A stretch of 64,000 nucleotides of DNA, from contig JAJGOT010000342.1 of the NCBI GenBank assembly GCA_022457155.1, positions 310,001-374,000 of the forward strand, read 5' to 3'. Both the position numbers and the translations under genes were made by a program. This stretch comes from Cladopsammia gracilis (Eukaryota; Cnidaria; Anthozoa; Scleractinia; Dendrophylliidae). Below are positions 1 to 10,600 of this stretch, one piece after another. Positions within the stretch are counted from its first letter, which is position 1, and every line of letters begins with the position of its first letter. A model generated the notes under the pieces. That model saw nothing but the letters and a program-made list of their open reading frames with translations, ran no database searches and was not told the DNA's origin.

Positions 1-770
1 TGAGCGCTCACCTGCTACTACACCCAGTATTTCCGACCAGAGATATGTCACATTACAGCACAAATGAAATAAAGTAAACATGATTTTGTGGGCGTTTTGG
101 GGTTTTGCCGATGACGAAGTTCTTCAATTGCCAAATTACCATTATTTTAATATGCCATTCTAAACATCAACATCATCAACTGATAAATATGGAGTGTGGA
201 GCCTTGAATGGGTTGTAGCAATTGACTATTGTCTCGTCTTAAAGTACTAGCAGCTGAGAAGAAAGGCCGTCATGAAGTTAACACACATTTTTTACAGTGA
301 GTACATTATTTCTATATTGCAAGGTGTGTTTTTGTCCCATGAAAAGCAGAACAGCTCAATTATTATTACAGCAATTATTTGATACACAGTATATAGAACA
401 ACAACAACAGCAGTATATAAAGGGAACAGGTTAATTTTGGGAGATAGCACTCACAAGCTTCAAAAAGGAAATTTAATCAAGACAGCAGGAGTTACCTATT
501 ATTCTTTAATCTACCTTTTGCAAAAAAAAAAAAAAAAAATTAAGTAGCTACACAACTGTAAGGCAGATCATAAGTTTTTTTTCAATGTAAAAAACTAGTA
601 CTCAAACACTGGAAACTATTGTCTTAGTACATGCTGTAAATTGATCATTGATATTCTGCATATTGGGAGGAAAAACGAGAATTTGCATAATTACAATACG
701 TGAACTTCTTCTAAGTTACATGTTAACTATCAAAGAACTGATTAAGAAAATCCTCCATAACGTACAGGGG
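1..770. other. AT-rich sequence with one paralogous first exon
   Basis: No coding region or recognisable mobile element apart from the first-exon-like block at 230-310, listed separately. An A-run lies at 522-538 and a short CAA run near 402-414. Confidence 0.5.
230..296 (+). pseudogene. Paralogous first-exon fragment (signal-peptide start) of the secreted-protein family
   Basis: This block resembles the first exon at 7.63-7.70 kb, both in the leader (AGCTGAGAAGAAAGGCCG versus GCTGAAAAGAAAGGCCG) and in the start region (ATGAAGTTAACACACATT versus ATGGAGTTGAGGCATATT), and it ends at the same GTGAGT donor. It has one extra T before the donor, so the splice phase differs from the 7.7-kb exon. 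I infer the 5' end of a duplicated gene, probably decayed. No further exons of this copy were identified nearby. Confidence 0.4.
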
Positions 771-1060
771 GGTACAAATATGGAATAATTTGCCAGAAAG
801 TTTAAGAAGCATAAAATCTTATTTTTCTTTTAAAAAAATTCTTTAGGACTTATATATAAAATGATTTATACTAAAGATTTCAAATGATTATTTTTAAATT
901 AGCCATCACTTGAATTGTAACTGAAGTATTGTTAATTTTGACTGGGGATCTTCTTTAAAAAGCCCAATAGGGCTTGCTAAGATCTCCTGCCTTCTTATAT
1001 AACTATGGATTGTAACTAGTGACTATATGTATTGTGATGGGCGAATAAACTTACTCGAAA
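770..1060 (+). mobile_element. LINE 3' end, heavily 5'-truncated
   Basis: A frame at 772-846 reads IWNNLPESLRSIKSYF and stops. This is the typical carboxy end of CR1/L2/Jockey-group ORF2 (LWN-x-LP followed by a K/S/F-rich tail), and the same motif ends the LINE copies at 2 kb and 48.4 kb. The following ~200 bp of AT-rich 3' sequence ends near AATAAAC. Everything upstream of the last ~25 codons is missing. Confidence 0.6.
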
Positions 1061-1212
1061 ACTCCAAGGAGCCTTTTAAGTCTTTAAAGGTCATATCAGT
1101 CGCGAGTTTCACGCGACCGCGACCGATCACGGCGGATTCAATGTTGTTCACTGGTAAGTAAAAAGCTAACTTTTGCGTTCTTTTAACGTTCTTTTATAAA
1201 TAAGAGAAAATA

Positions 1213-1626
1213 AATAAAAAGGAAAGACGACAAATTTAAAAATTTCACCTACATTTTTACTCCCGATGGTGTATTTGTAGTCACATTTAAAAATAAAATG
1301 TCAAACTCTAACTTGGACATTCTGTTATAGACGATTAAAAATCGAATAGCGCGCACCAGTACCAAAGGAAACCTCGCGAAAGCAGACAAATTACTCTCGA
1401 GAAAACCAGGAACATAAGGAATAAAAAGGAAAAAACGACATATTTAAAAATTTCACTTACATTTTTACTCCCGATGGTGTATTTGTAGTCACATTTAAAA
1501 ATAAAATGTCAAACTCTAACTTGGACATTCTGTTATAGACGATTAAAAATCGAATAGCGCGCACCAGTACCAAAGGAAACCTCACGAAAGCAGACAAATT
1601 ACTCTCGAGAAAACCAGGAACATAGC
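1213..1626. repeat. Tandem duplication, two 207-bp units
   Basis: The units 1213-1419 and 1420-1626 are nearly identical, each starting AATAAAAAGGAAA and ending CCAGGAACATA. The open frame at 1457-1678 on the minus strand is only this repeat read through. Confidence 0.9.
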
Positions 1627-1694
1627 GAGACAAATAGTTTAGCATGTATTTAGCACGTGGAAAACGTGACTTAAACAAAAATTGAGTAATAACT

Positions 1695-1724
1695 CCCCCC
1701 CCCCCCCCCCCCCGTTGGGGGTCC

Positions 1725-1777
<53 letters not shown>
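1695..1777. repeat. Poly-C run followed by a (CAT)n microsatellite
   Basis: Nineteen Cs (1695-1713) precede about 17 CAT units (1725-1777). The array lies just beyond the 3' end of the minus-strand LINE, so it may be that element's (ATG)n tail. Confidence 0.85.
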
Positions 1778-1782
1778 TTCAT

Positions 1783-3215
1783 TTAAAAAAACACGATAAA
1801 TACATCAGGCGTTAACAATTTAATATAAACTACAACTTAACAAAAAAAAAACTATGTATGTAAATTAATCTTCTATAATTTAAAAATATAACTAACTATT
1901 AAAGAAAAGTAAACTAAAATAAAGCCTGTTTTACACGAATGCCGTGTCGGAATTAATTAAGAATCGTCGGAAATTAGTCAGAGATGTTGCCTGCCAGCAG
2001 CTGATCATGAGGGTAGACTGTTCCAGAGGACTGCACCACTATAGGCAAAGCTATTTTTGTAATTATTAGTACGTGGCAATGGTATTGCAAGCTTATTATC
2101 AGAATCCCGCAAATTGTAAGAAGTTATCGCATCACTCCGCTGAATAAATTAAGAGGACAGATAATTCGGTGCGAAGTCGTTTAAGGACTTATAGACAATC
2201 TCAGCCTTTAGTTTTTGACGTCGAGTTTCTAAATTGTCTCAACCTAATTCTTTAAGTAGTTGGTTGGCGTCAGTATCATAACTAGAATGGCCAAGGACGC
2301 GGACAGCACGATTTTGAAGTCTCTGTAATTTGTCAGATAATGTTTTGGCACAGTTACCCCAAACAACACTACAATAGTCGAAGTGCGATTGAACTAACCC
2401 ATAATAGATATTATGCAGAGTTGCAGGAGGAACACAGTGACTTATTCGTTTAATAGATCCAATACCAGAAGAGATTTTTTTTTTAGATATAGCGTTGATA
2501 TGATTACTCCATGTTAGATTTTCATCAATTAACACGCCGAGAGACTTGGTAAAATCAACTCTGTTTAATTGTGTACCATTAATTTCGAAATCTGGGAGAA
2601 CGGATAGACTATTCAATTTTTGTCTTGATCCGATTATCATATATTCAGTTTTTGTCATATTGAGAGTCAATTTGTTGGCAATAAGCCAATTGTTTATATT
2701 TAACAAGTCCTGATTCAAAGAAGCCTCAAGAGAGCAGATATCATTGTCAGCATATGTTAGGTGAGTATCATCAGCATACATTCTTGGTTGCGAATTTGAT
2801 AAACAATTTGGTAGGTCATTAATGTATAAGAGAAACAGCAAAGGTCCTAGTATTGTTCCCTGGGGAATCCCACAAGTTAGAAAGGACACCATTGACAGCA
2901 CATTTTTGGGTACGATTTTCTAAATAAGAAGAAAGCAATTCGTAAGCAATTCCTTTAACACCATATAAATATAGTTTGGATAATAGAATAGAATGATTGA
3001 CTGTGTCAAATGGCTTTTTTAGATCTAAAAAGACAACAGCGTTAACATAGCCACGATCTATGTTAAAGGCCCAATTATCAGTGGCTTCGAGCAAAGCGGT
3101 TACAGTTGAGTGGAAGGATCGAAAACCAAAAATAGGAAGAAAGCTGATTATAAACTACTCTCTCGAAAACTTTTGCTATTGCTAAGATCGCAGAAATTGG
3201 GCGATAATTGTTCTT
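1783..3215 (-). mobile_element. Degenerate non-LTR retrotransposon (CR1/L2/Jockey-like), RT to C-terminus
   Basis: Three minus-strand frames make one broken ORF2: NYRPISAI near 3200 (early RT), [14 protein letters not shown] near 3000, and [20 protein letters not shown] plus the catalytic box MYADDT at 2901-2760. The C-terminal part (RRQKLKAEIVYKSL, then AVLWNSLPS) continues to about 1990 with several stops. The 5' end breaks into an unrelated dispersed repeat at about 3216, so the copy is 5'-truncated. Frameshifts and stops mean it is dead. Clade assignment is by motif only. Confidence 0.85.
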
Positions 3216-3535
3216 ATAATTCAACACATTGATACACTGCCCAAATATGGTAAAAAAGTTGTCGATAGACGTTATGTCTACATGACATATAACCAGCGAT
3301 GGCGGTAAATTTCGCATTTGAAGGAAAGTGAAAATGACTGCTCCCTGCAATTTCATGTTTTTGGGCGAAAAAGCGCGCGAACTATTAGTTAAAAAAGGAA
3401 AAGGAAGGAAAAAAGAGAAGAAAAGAAAAGAGAAAAATACTGTTCACATGATTGGACAAAAAAGGCGCGAAATTTTCGCGTTGTCGCGGTCGCAGTGTTT
3501 CTTGGCGTAGCTGAATGAAAACTGGTTCAAAGTTT
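3216..3535 (+). repeat. Dispersed repeat R1, copy 1
   Basis: Starts AATTCAACACATTGATACAC and holds a purine-rich GGAAAAGGAAGGAAAAAAG tract. The same order of blocks recurs at 12978-13146 and 21004-21240. No coding potential. Confidence 0.75.
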
Positions 3536-4130
3536 AACCGCTCGACAAGAAGTGAATGAAGGAGCACAATTTTCGTGAAATTCCTTTGGTAATCACCTCT
3601 GGAATATGATATAGACTTGATGTTTCCTCAGAAAAGTTTCTGATCTCGTCATTACGGTTGTGGGAGTTAAAAAACGAGCATTCCAAGTTTGTAAACAACA
3701 TTGATCGACTCAGCTCGTACTTTGATGTTTGAAAATTTGGTGCTTATGGAAGAGACTAAAAAGCCAAATCAACTACAGGTACGATGTTTTAACCGTTTCT
3801 TGTATCCTTTAGCTGTGAATTTTTGTAAGCTTACTGTCCACGCTGTAGTTCTTTCCGACTTTTCGCCGCTATGTTTAGGTTCGTAGCCGTGTTTGTTCAA
3901 TTTGTTTTGATTCTGAATTAAACTTTTTAAGATACGAAACACTTGTAACTAAGACATTCTATGCCATTTTACTGTGTTTTAATTCTTGTAGTCACTACTC
4001 TGTCCCGTTCTCTGAGCAGACGAAAGCTCTTCGTGGAAACTGTCAACTGATTGTGTACGCTAAATTAATTTTAGCTTGGCAAAAGTTTTGCCATTCACTG
4101 CTTGTTGTTTAAGAAATGGTGCGAAGTAAA
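3536..4130. other. Unique-looking sequence with a possible short first exon
   Basis: An ATG at 3725 gives MFENLVLMEETKKPNQLQ before a good CAG|GTACG donor at about 3779. No partner exon was found, so it is only a candidate. Nothing else is recognisable. Confidence 0.25.
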
Positions 4131-4412
4131 ATATTGTAGGTAGCCTTTTTACTTAATGAAAGGTTGTATATCTCAAAGATTTTTTTTCTCGAAACTGTGA
4201 TTTGTTATCAATGTGTTGAAATGTAAAACAGTTAAGCTTATAGTGTTCAAGCTTGCACAATATTGACAAAGGCGCCACTTTCATTCATGAACTGTGTGAT
4301 GTTGCAAGTTCCGCGCGGTAAAACATCTGTAAGCTTTTTTTTTTTAATAAAAGGCTTGTCGGCGATATTTTTTCTTCAAACTGTGCTTTGTTATCAATGT
4401 GTTGAATTATAA
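4131..4412. repeat. Repeat R2, one copy and the start of a second
   Basis: T-rich tract, then TCGAAACTGTGATTTGTTAT and CAATGTGTTGAAATGTAAAA at 4165-4235, repeated from about 4325. A third copy lies at 13.9-14.4 kb, where it is interrupted by a MITE. The 4.2-kb copy is therefore that MITE's empty site. Confidence 0.7.
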
Positions 4413-4526
4413 AACTATTATAGCGCTCAAGCTTACGTGATATCGCCTAATTTTAGCCGACTCGGCCTACGGCCTCGTCGGCTAAGTATTAGGCGATATC
4501 ACGCGCGCTTTCGCGCTATAATAGTT
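4413..4526. repeat. Foldback (near-perfect inverted repeat)
   Basis: AACTATTATAGCGC and GCGATATCGCC-type arms face each other around the centre CCGACTCGGCCTACGG. The stem is about 50 bp. It belongs to the R2 family end, which also carries this arm at 14.34-14.40 kb. Confidence 0.8.
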
Positions 4527-4569
4527 AAATATCACTTCTATCGCCCTGCTTAAATATAGGCGTAACTTT

Positions 4570-4905
4570 GGCCAAGGGCTTGATGGGGACGTGCGGCCAG
4601 CCAGGGTATGTTTTTCGGGATTTTTTGTCTTAAACACGGTATCGATTTTGTCATTTTTTGTCTTAATCAGGGCATCGATTTTATCAATTGTTGTCTTAAA
4701 CAGGGTATCTTTTCTTGGACGATAAACAGCCAGCCCGTATGTTCTACGAATTAAACTTCAGCAAAATTTTTTCGGGTTAAATGTCTTAAAAAAAAAAAAA
4801 TCGGAAAATCGGAATTCTGTCTTAAACAGGGTAGGAAAATCAGTGATTTTTGTCTTAAACAGGGTCAGGGTATGAGGGGCCGGGCCGCACTTCCCCACCC
4901 AAGGA
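4570..4905. mobile_element. TIR-flanked element with an internal TTGTCTTAAACAGGGT array
   Basis: Inverted ends TGGGGACGTGCGGCC (4584-4598) and GGCCGCACTTCCCCA (4883-4897) enclose irregular copies of TTTTTGTCTTAAACAGGGTA. No reading frame. A poly-C run (about 4918-4934) follows immediately. Confidence 0.6.
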
Positions 4906-5264
4906 TATATCGAGTACCCCCCCCCCCCCCCCCCGGTAATAAACTCAAACGTCACAACGTGTATGACAACTTCCAGTCCATTCAAGTTATTGATGCTACG
5001 ATAAAGATTTCTGTTTTTTTCACTAATGAATAACGAGTTTTCCACGGAAAATGAACGGTCTGACATCAACTTCAACTTTTGAGATATTACTCATTGTGGT
5101 TTCTTGGCTTATCCAAAACGAAAAAACGAAAAACGGACTTTGAGAAAGTCCAATGAATTTCGTCCCTTGTCAATTTTCTCTTCTCCCCATTTCCAGACGC
5201 CGAAATACGAGACCAGGCCGCATGTCGGCCAAATGCGACACGCTGACAAGTTAAAAAAATTAAA

Positions 5265-5597
5265 ATAACAGGGTAGGTTGGAAAAGGAAGGATTGGTAGA
5301 ATGCGGAATACGGAATTCGGAATTCGGAATTCGGAATTTTGAATTCGGAATAACATAATGATAAAAAATATCATTTTATAATTTTCACCGACAATAATAG
5401 CAACCACCCTAAATATTAAACCGAGGTAGTTGCTTACGAGAGTTTACACTGCAAGGGAGGTATAACAAGAACCGCTGTACACAGCTCGAACTCGTGGCGT
5501 CTTTAACCCATTGCAGTATCGATTCCCGAGTGTTTTGTGTGCTTTTACAGAAAATCATAACGTGACGAACGCGGGAAATGTCTATTCGTTTTAGCAA
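5265..5597 (-). repeat. Left arm of a large inverted repeat
   Basis: This arm is the reverse complement of 6690-7195, including the segment around CCACGAGTTCGAGCTGTGTA and a CGGAATTCGGAATT array (5312-5350). Short frames here and in the right arm give the same MVAIIVGE peptide because they are two copies of one repeat. Confidence 0.85.
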
Positions 5598-6530
5598 TTA
5601 TATATATATTTTTTATGATTAATTTTATTTTTGAGTTTTTTTTTTTTTTCTGTGTTATCGTGTGTGTTTTAATTTTGTATGACCTCCGTTAGTGGTCATA
5701 CTGGGTTCCAATGTAGTTTTTATCCTGTGTTACAATACAGAAATACAGGTAAACCAAATAAAAACAAACACTTTTTAATTACGTGTGGTTATAGTTTTTT
5801 TTTTTTTTTTTTCCTGTCAGGAGTCCCCTTTCTTTAAAAATAGAACGCAAGCATTTTTTCATCCACTCTCAATTGAAAATTGATATTCTTATAATTGTGC
5901 TATGCGGTTAGTACTAACCTCCTTTCCATGTCCATATCTGAACTACTCTCTTCTGAAGAAGCTGCGCGTAAATTAGACACAAAATGCATATTGCGACTTT
6001 CCAATAAAAACGTAATAAAACGTTCCAATTTTTAAGTACAAAATAACGCGCCCTCTTTAATAGAACAAAATGGAAGAGTACAGTATTGTTTTAATAAAGT
6101 GATAAACAAAGAACTATATCTAAAAACAGACAAGCTGGCCGGGTAAACCAACAGTTAGCCTTGTCCATCTTTGTGAAGTTATAATCAGGCAATATAAATA
6201 ATAGAAACAGAACCTACCTTCTCCAGAAACAACTTCTGCGTAAGTTCTCTTTTTTGTTCCGTAGCTTGGCATTGATTCCATTTTCAAAGTAGAGAGCTTT
6301 ACGAGATCGAACGCGAAACAACTAGCTAACTAGCTCCAGAGAAATGTCTGGTTGAATTACCTAACCGAAGAACTCTAAATTTCGAAACCTGTCTAGATTG
6401 CATATTGAGGTAATAACGGAAAAAATCCATTTAATGTGAGAATAGATGACAATCTTTAACATTTAAGTTTCCCTGTTTCTTCGCAAGCTAAATCGAGATT
6501 AGGGCTGTGAAAGGTGCTCAGATAATTTTC
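5598..6530. other. Spacer between the inverted arms
   Basis: Contains T-runs (5638-5650, 5797-5812). I see no gene, clear TIR or splice-consistent exon in it. Confidence 0.4.
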
Positions 6531-6543
6531 ACTCAGTGCCGAG

Positions 6544-6546
<3 letters not shown>

Positions 6547-6631
<85 letters not shown>
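6547..6631. repeat. (AT)n microsatellite, about 84 bp
   Basis: Uninterrupted AT dinucleotides. The isoleucine-tyrosine frame across it is an artefact. Confidence 0.97.
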
Positions 6632-6632
<1 letters not shown>

Positions 6633-6689
6633 CATTTAAAAGAAAAAAAGATTCCATTCCGTATCCCATAGTCCGTATTCCAAAAACGA

Positions 6690-7195
6690 ATAGACCTTAC
6701 CCGCGTTCGTCACGTTATGTTTTTTTTTTTTTTTTTTTTTTTTTTCGTAAAAGCACACAAAACACTCGGGAATCAATACTGCAATGGGTTACAACAACAA
6801 CAACAACAACAATTTATTTACAAATAATAATAAAACAAATTATATTAGCAACCCGCAAATAACTAAAGTTAATCGTGGCTGGTTGCTACACACTAAACAA
6901 TTACAGGAGCTCACTATAAAATAATTGACAGATAACAATAAATACGAAAATAAGGAATGGGTTAAAGACGCCACGAGTTCGAGCTGTGTAGAGCTTCTTG
7001 TTATACCTCCCTTGTAGTGTAAACTCTCGATAGCAACTACCTCGGTTTAATATTTAGGGTGGTTGCTATTATTGTCGGTGAAACTTATGAAATTATATTG
7101 TATATCATTATGTTATTCCGAATTCCAAATTCCGTATTCCGAATTTCGTATTCCTTCATCCCTCATTTTCCAACGTACCCGGCGAAATGCGAGAC
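6690..7195 (+). repeat. Right arm of the large inverted repeat
   Basis: Reverse complement of 5265-5597, interrupted by a T-run at 6719-6745 and by a 164-bp insertion at 6792-6955. Confidence 0.85.
6792..6955. mobile_element. Short retroposon insertion with 9-bp target duplication
   Basis: AATGGGTTA occurs at 6783-6791 and again at 6956-6964. The left inverted arm retains the uninterrupted site (reverse complement of AATGGGTTAAAG, near 5509). The insert begins with a (CAA)n run, which would be the microsatellite tail of a minus-strand SINE or LINE end. It contains no frame. Confidence 0.75.
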
Positions 7196-7630
7196 CATTA
7201 AAAAGAAAAGAAAACGACACGATCGTTTCGAAATCGTATCAACGGATTGATCGGACCGTTGTGGCTGCAAATCCCGGCATAAGCTGATTTCAGATTCAAC
7301 AGCACACAAGCAACAGCACATTTTGATTGAAACACAAAATCACGTAAGTCCATTTGTAACTTTATTCTATGGGCGTGGGTTACCTATGATAACAAGTTTA
7401 TAGGTCAGTAAGGTGTTTTTGCGGAAGCGGTTTTACAAAAATAACAATTCGGTAAGTATTACGGAAAATGAAATGAAATCTGTTTCTAGAATAAACTTGA
7501 AAAAAGTAGTTTTTTCTGATAGAACATTTTGGAGCAAATAAGTGAAACAGTATTACATATTCGCTATAGTTACATTACCTTATAAATAACAGAATTAATA
7601 CATAATTAGTGTTTCAATTCAGTGATAACT
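7196..7630. other. No recognisable feature
   Basis: AT-rich sequence between the inverted-arm repeat and the first exon of the secreted-protein gene. It probably includes that gene's promoter, but no clear TATA box or initiator stands out. Confidence 0.3.
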
Positions 7631-7674
7631 GTAGTTCCGTTTTAAAGTGCTCGCTGCTGAAAAGAAAGGCCGAA

Positions 7675-7698
7675 ATGGAGTTGAGGCATATTTTTGCA
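7675..7698 (+). CDS. Secreted-protein gene, exon 1 (start codon, half signal peptide)
   Basis: ATGGAGTTGAGGCATATT continues to TTTGCA before the donor GTGAGT. The 5' leader (about 7630-7674) is shared with the 0.23-kb fragment, which argues for an expressed leader. The exon leaves in phase 0. Confidence 0.5.
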
Positions 7699-10600
7699 GT
7701 GAGTGTATATAATAATTATGTTTATCTTTGGAAATTAAATTTCAGTACATTTTTTTTTTTTTTTGCAATTTTTAGATTAGTTTAGTAGTTTGTTACATTG
7801 AGCATCACTACTGTTTTTTTTTAATTTTATCTGTTTATTGAACTGTCTTCACGGTATTGCCTCTTTTTGTAATTTTTTTTTAATTTCAAAAGCGCAACAT
7901 ATATTATAATGTTAACCATTGCAAATGCAAATTCCACGAATTAGAATACGTTGAAGAATAATATAAGCGGATATTATTATAGTAAATCACGAAATGCACT
8001 CGTGTTCATACGATTTCCTATACTTATCAATAATAGTACAGACGGATAAAATGATAAAACTGACGCCATCAGCGAAAGTTTTTTCAAACTTTTCAGCGCT
8101 GCGTTTTTCGTGGCGAGAATTCTTTCACAAATCCAGAATTATTCAATGAGAAAATCGTCTAAAATAGATGAGACGAACTTCAAGAAGCTAAAACACAACC
8201 TTAAAGCGGAAAGATGAAGATGTTTGTTGAGAATCCAGACCTGAAAATTGGCGGTGAGCAGGATAAGTGCTGTCACTGAAATAAGCTTTACCAGAGGTGA
8301 ACTGAAACGTGTTTCAACTGATTATTTAACAATTTTAACGGGAATAAAGGTTAGTTTCAAATTTGTAATTTTTCGGGCTACAGGGTGACTGTCCCAAAAG
8401 TTCGTTCCTCTGATATATACTAAAATAACTTTTGATCACGGCACAAGCGACACACAGTAAAAACCCGCAAGTAAGAACCTGCATTTTTCCAAGTTAGCCT
8501 AAACAGGTTTTTACGTATATGGTAATTAGCACAAATTTAGGCTATTTAGGTTCATAAATAGGTTCTTATTTTCTGGAGAAAAAAATTACATTGTAGCTAA
8601 TAGAATTTAGTTGTATTCAGCATATTCCTTATATAAAATCTACATACCAAGTTTGTATTTATGCAAAAATGACTATAATAAGAAAAAATGAAGCACTGAT
8701 ATGATCACAGAACATAACAATATATACATGTACTCTTATTTGCCCAAGTGCATTGTACACATTTTTTTATATAGAGTTTTAGAAAATAAGAACCTGTTTC
8801 AAATTTTAGGCTAAACATCAAAATACCAGCAGTTCTTAACTGTTATGTATACTGTTTCATACGTAGTTTAGGTAGCCTGAGTGGCCTCTATTATTTTTTA
8901 ATTATCACATTTCGTAGCCGCTCCGGCATGGAGTGTGATCATTGTTGTCACTGTCTTGTAGCGTGGAAAACGGGACGTTTGCCCATGCTAGTTTGAGCCG
9001 CCGTTTCAGTTCCTTCATGGTATTCGAGATAGGATATTTGTATTTGAATTCATCTATTATACTCCAGAGATTCTCGATCGGGTTGATGTCTGGTGAATTG
9101 GCTGGCCACTCTGCTTTCTCGATAAAACTGGGCATATCTGTTTCGCAGCTCACACAGCTAAGACAACGGAAACATGGGTGCCCTGTCTTGAAAGAATGTC
9201 ATGTTACGGTTCGAACTGAAATTAACATTTCCTTTTCACGGTTTTTCACGACACAGAAGTGTTGTGATAGCTGCCTTACATGTTGATTTTCCTCGTTTGT
9301 ATTTTGCCTTCTCAAGGACGTTTTTAACCTTATAAAATCGCTTAAGATCTGAGGTCTCCCACTTCTTTTGTTGTCTTTAAAATCTTCGGCTCTTGACGAC
9401 CATTTGACTACCCAACATTCGCTTTTTTTCATCGAGTAGTTTGGCGATTTGTTGAACAGAAAGACCAGTAGAGCTAAGTATAGATGCTTGTGCTCGTAAA
9501 TAGGAGATTTTTGGGGCGTTTTTAGGATTTATTTTATAAGCCGCTAAGCAAAACACTGACAGTTAATTCAGAGCAGCTCGCGGCTGTGAAATGCCGTAAA
9601 ATGGCGGGGAATTTTCGCGCGCGAGATTTATAATAGGCCTGCTGTATTTAACCCCAAGTAATAAGGAAATCAAACTATACATTGTTTTTGTGAAAGTTCT
9701 TATTAAAAGACTATAACACGAGTCAATACAGAAAAATACAGCCCTGTAAATTAGAGGAATGAACTTTTGGGACACTCTGTATGTGTTTCTGACCTACCTA
9801 CTCAAACTTTTAATTTACGAACCCGTGTTTCTCCGAATTATGGCGATGAAATTCTGGTTTCGTGGCGATCGCATCTTGCATCAGTTTTGGCGTTTTGTTA
9901 TTGTAAAAAGCAAATTGACGTCAGTTTTTTATGCGTCTGACCTCTTATTGATGTACCATTTGCACGATGACGTCATTTGACTACTACTACCAGAATTCAT
10001 TTGGTTTTCCTTTCTTATTTAAATTTTGTAATCCCAGTGCGGTTTAAATAACAATAGCCCTAATTTCCACTACAAAACAAACAAGAAGCTGTACACAGCT
10101 TGAACTCGTGGCGCCTTTAACTCATTGCAGCATTGATTCCCAAGTGATTTGAGTGCTTTTACAGAGAAACATAAGCTTAAAATTATGTCTAATCAAAGGC
10201 TCCTAAGAGCCAACCCGAGAAGAAGAAATGCTAACGCGTAACGCGTAACGCAATATTACAGTAAGCTTACGTTTTCACACTGACACAGTTCGATATATAT
10301 ATATTTTTTTAAATTAAACGTAAGGATTTTTGACGAACGAAAAAAAAAGTACATCACTTTCATAATGTCCAGTTCGAAAAAAGAAAAAAAAAGGAGAAAA
10401 AAAAGGACGTATGGAGATTCGAACTCGGGCCGTCCGGGACAAAGCCACAAACTCAATCACTGCGCTGTCCAAGAGCACATACTACCTACAAACTAAATTT
10501 TATCATTTTAAGCTAGATACGCATCAGAACGTGTGTTTAGGTTGCAAAATCCTTTTAGATCGACTTTAATGTTGCACTAAAAACTCCAAATGCGAAACAT

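Larger units (their letters stand above)
8381..9779 (-). mobile_element. Mariner/Tc1-type transposon relic, internally deleted
   Basis: The ends carry matching inverted sequence (CAGGGTGACTGTCCCAAAAG at 8381 and CTTTTGGGACACTCTG at 9764-9779) flanked by TA on both sides. Minus-strand pieces of transposase remain: a DNA-binding segment at 9199-9432 (KRSGRPQILSDF) and the C-terminal catalytic motif WPANSPDINPIENLW at 8905-9153, the latter typical of Tc1/mariner DDE enzymes. Only a QD-x-AP remnant (near 9190) links them, so most of the catalytic core is gone and a stop follows. The element is not autonomous. A second element is nested at 8455-8854. Confidence 0.85.

Noticed and set aside
6536..6862. 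Frame rich in Ile-Tyr
   Set aside because: Direct product of the (AT)n microsatellite.
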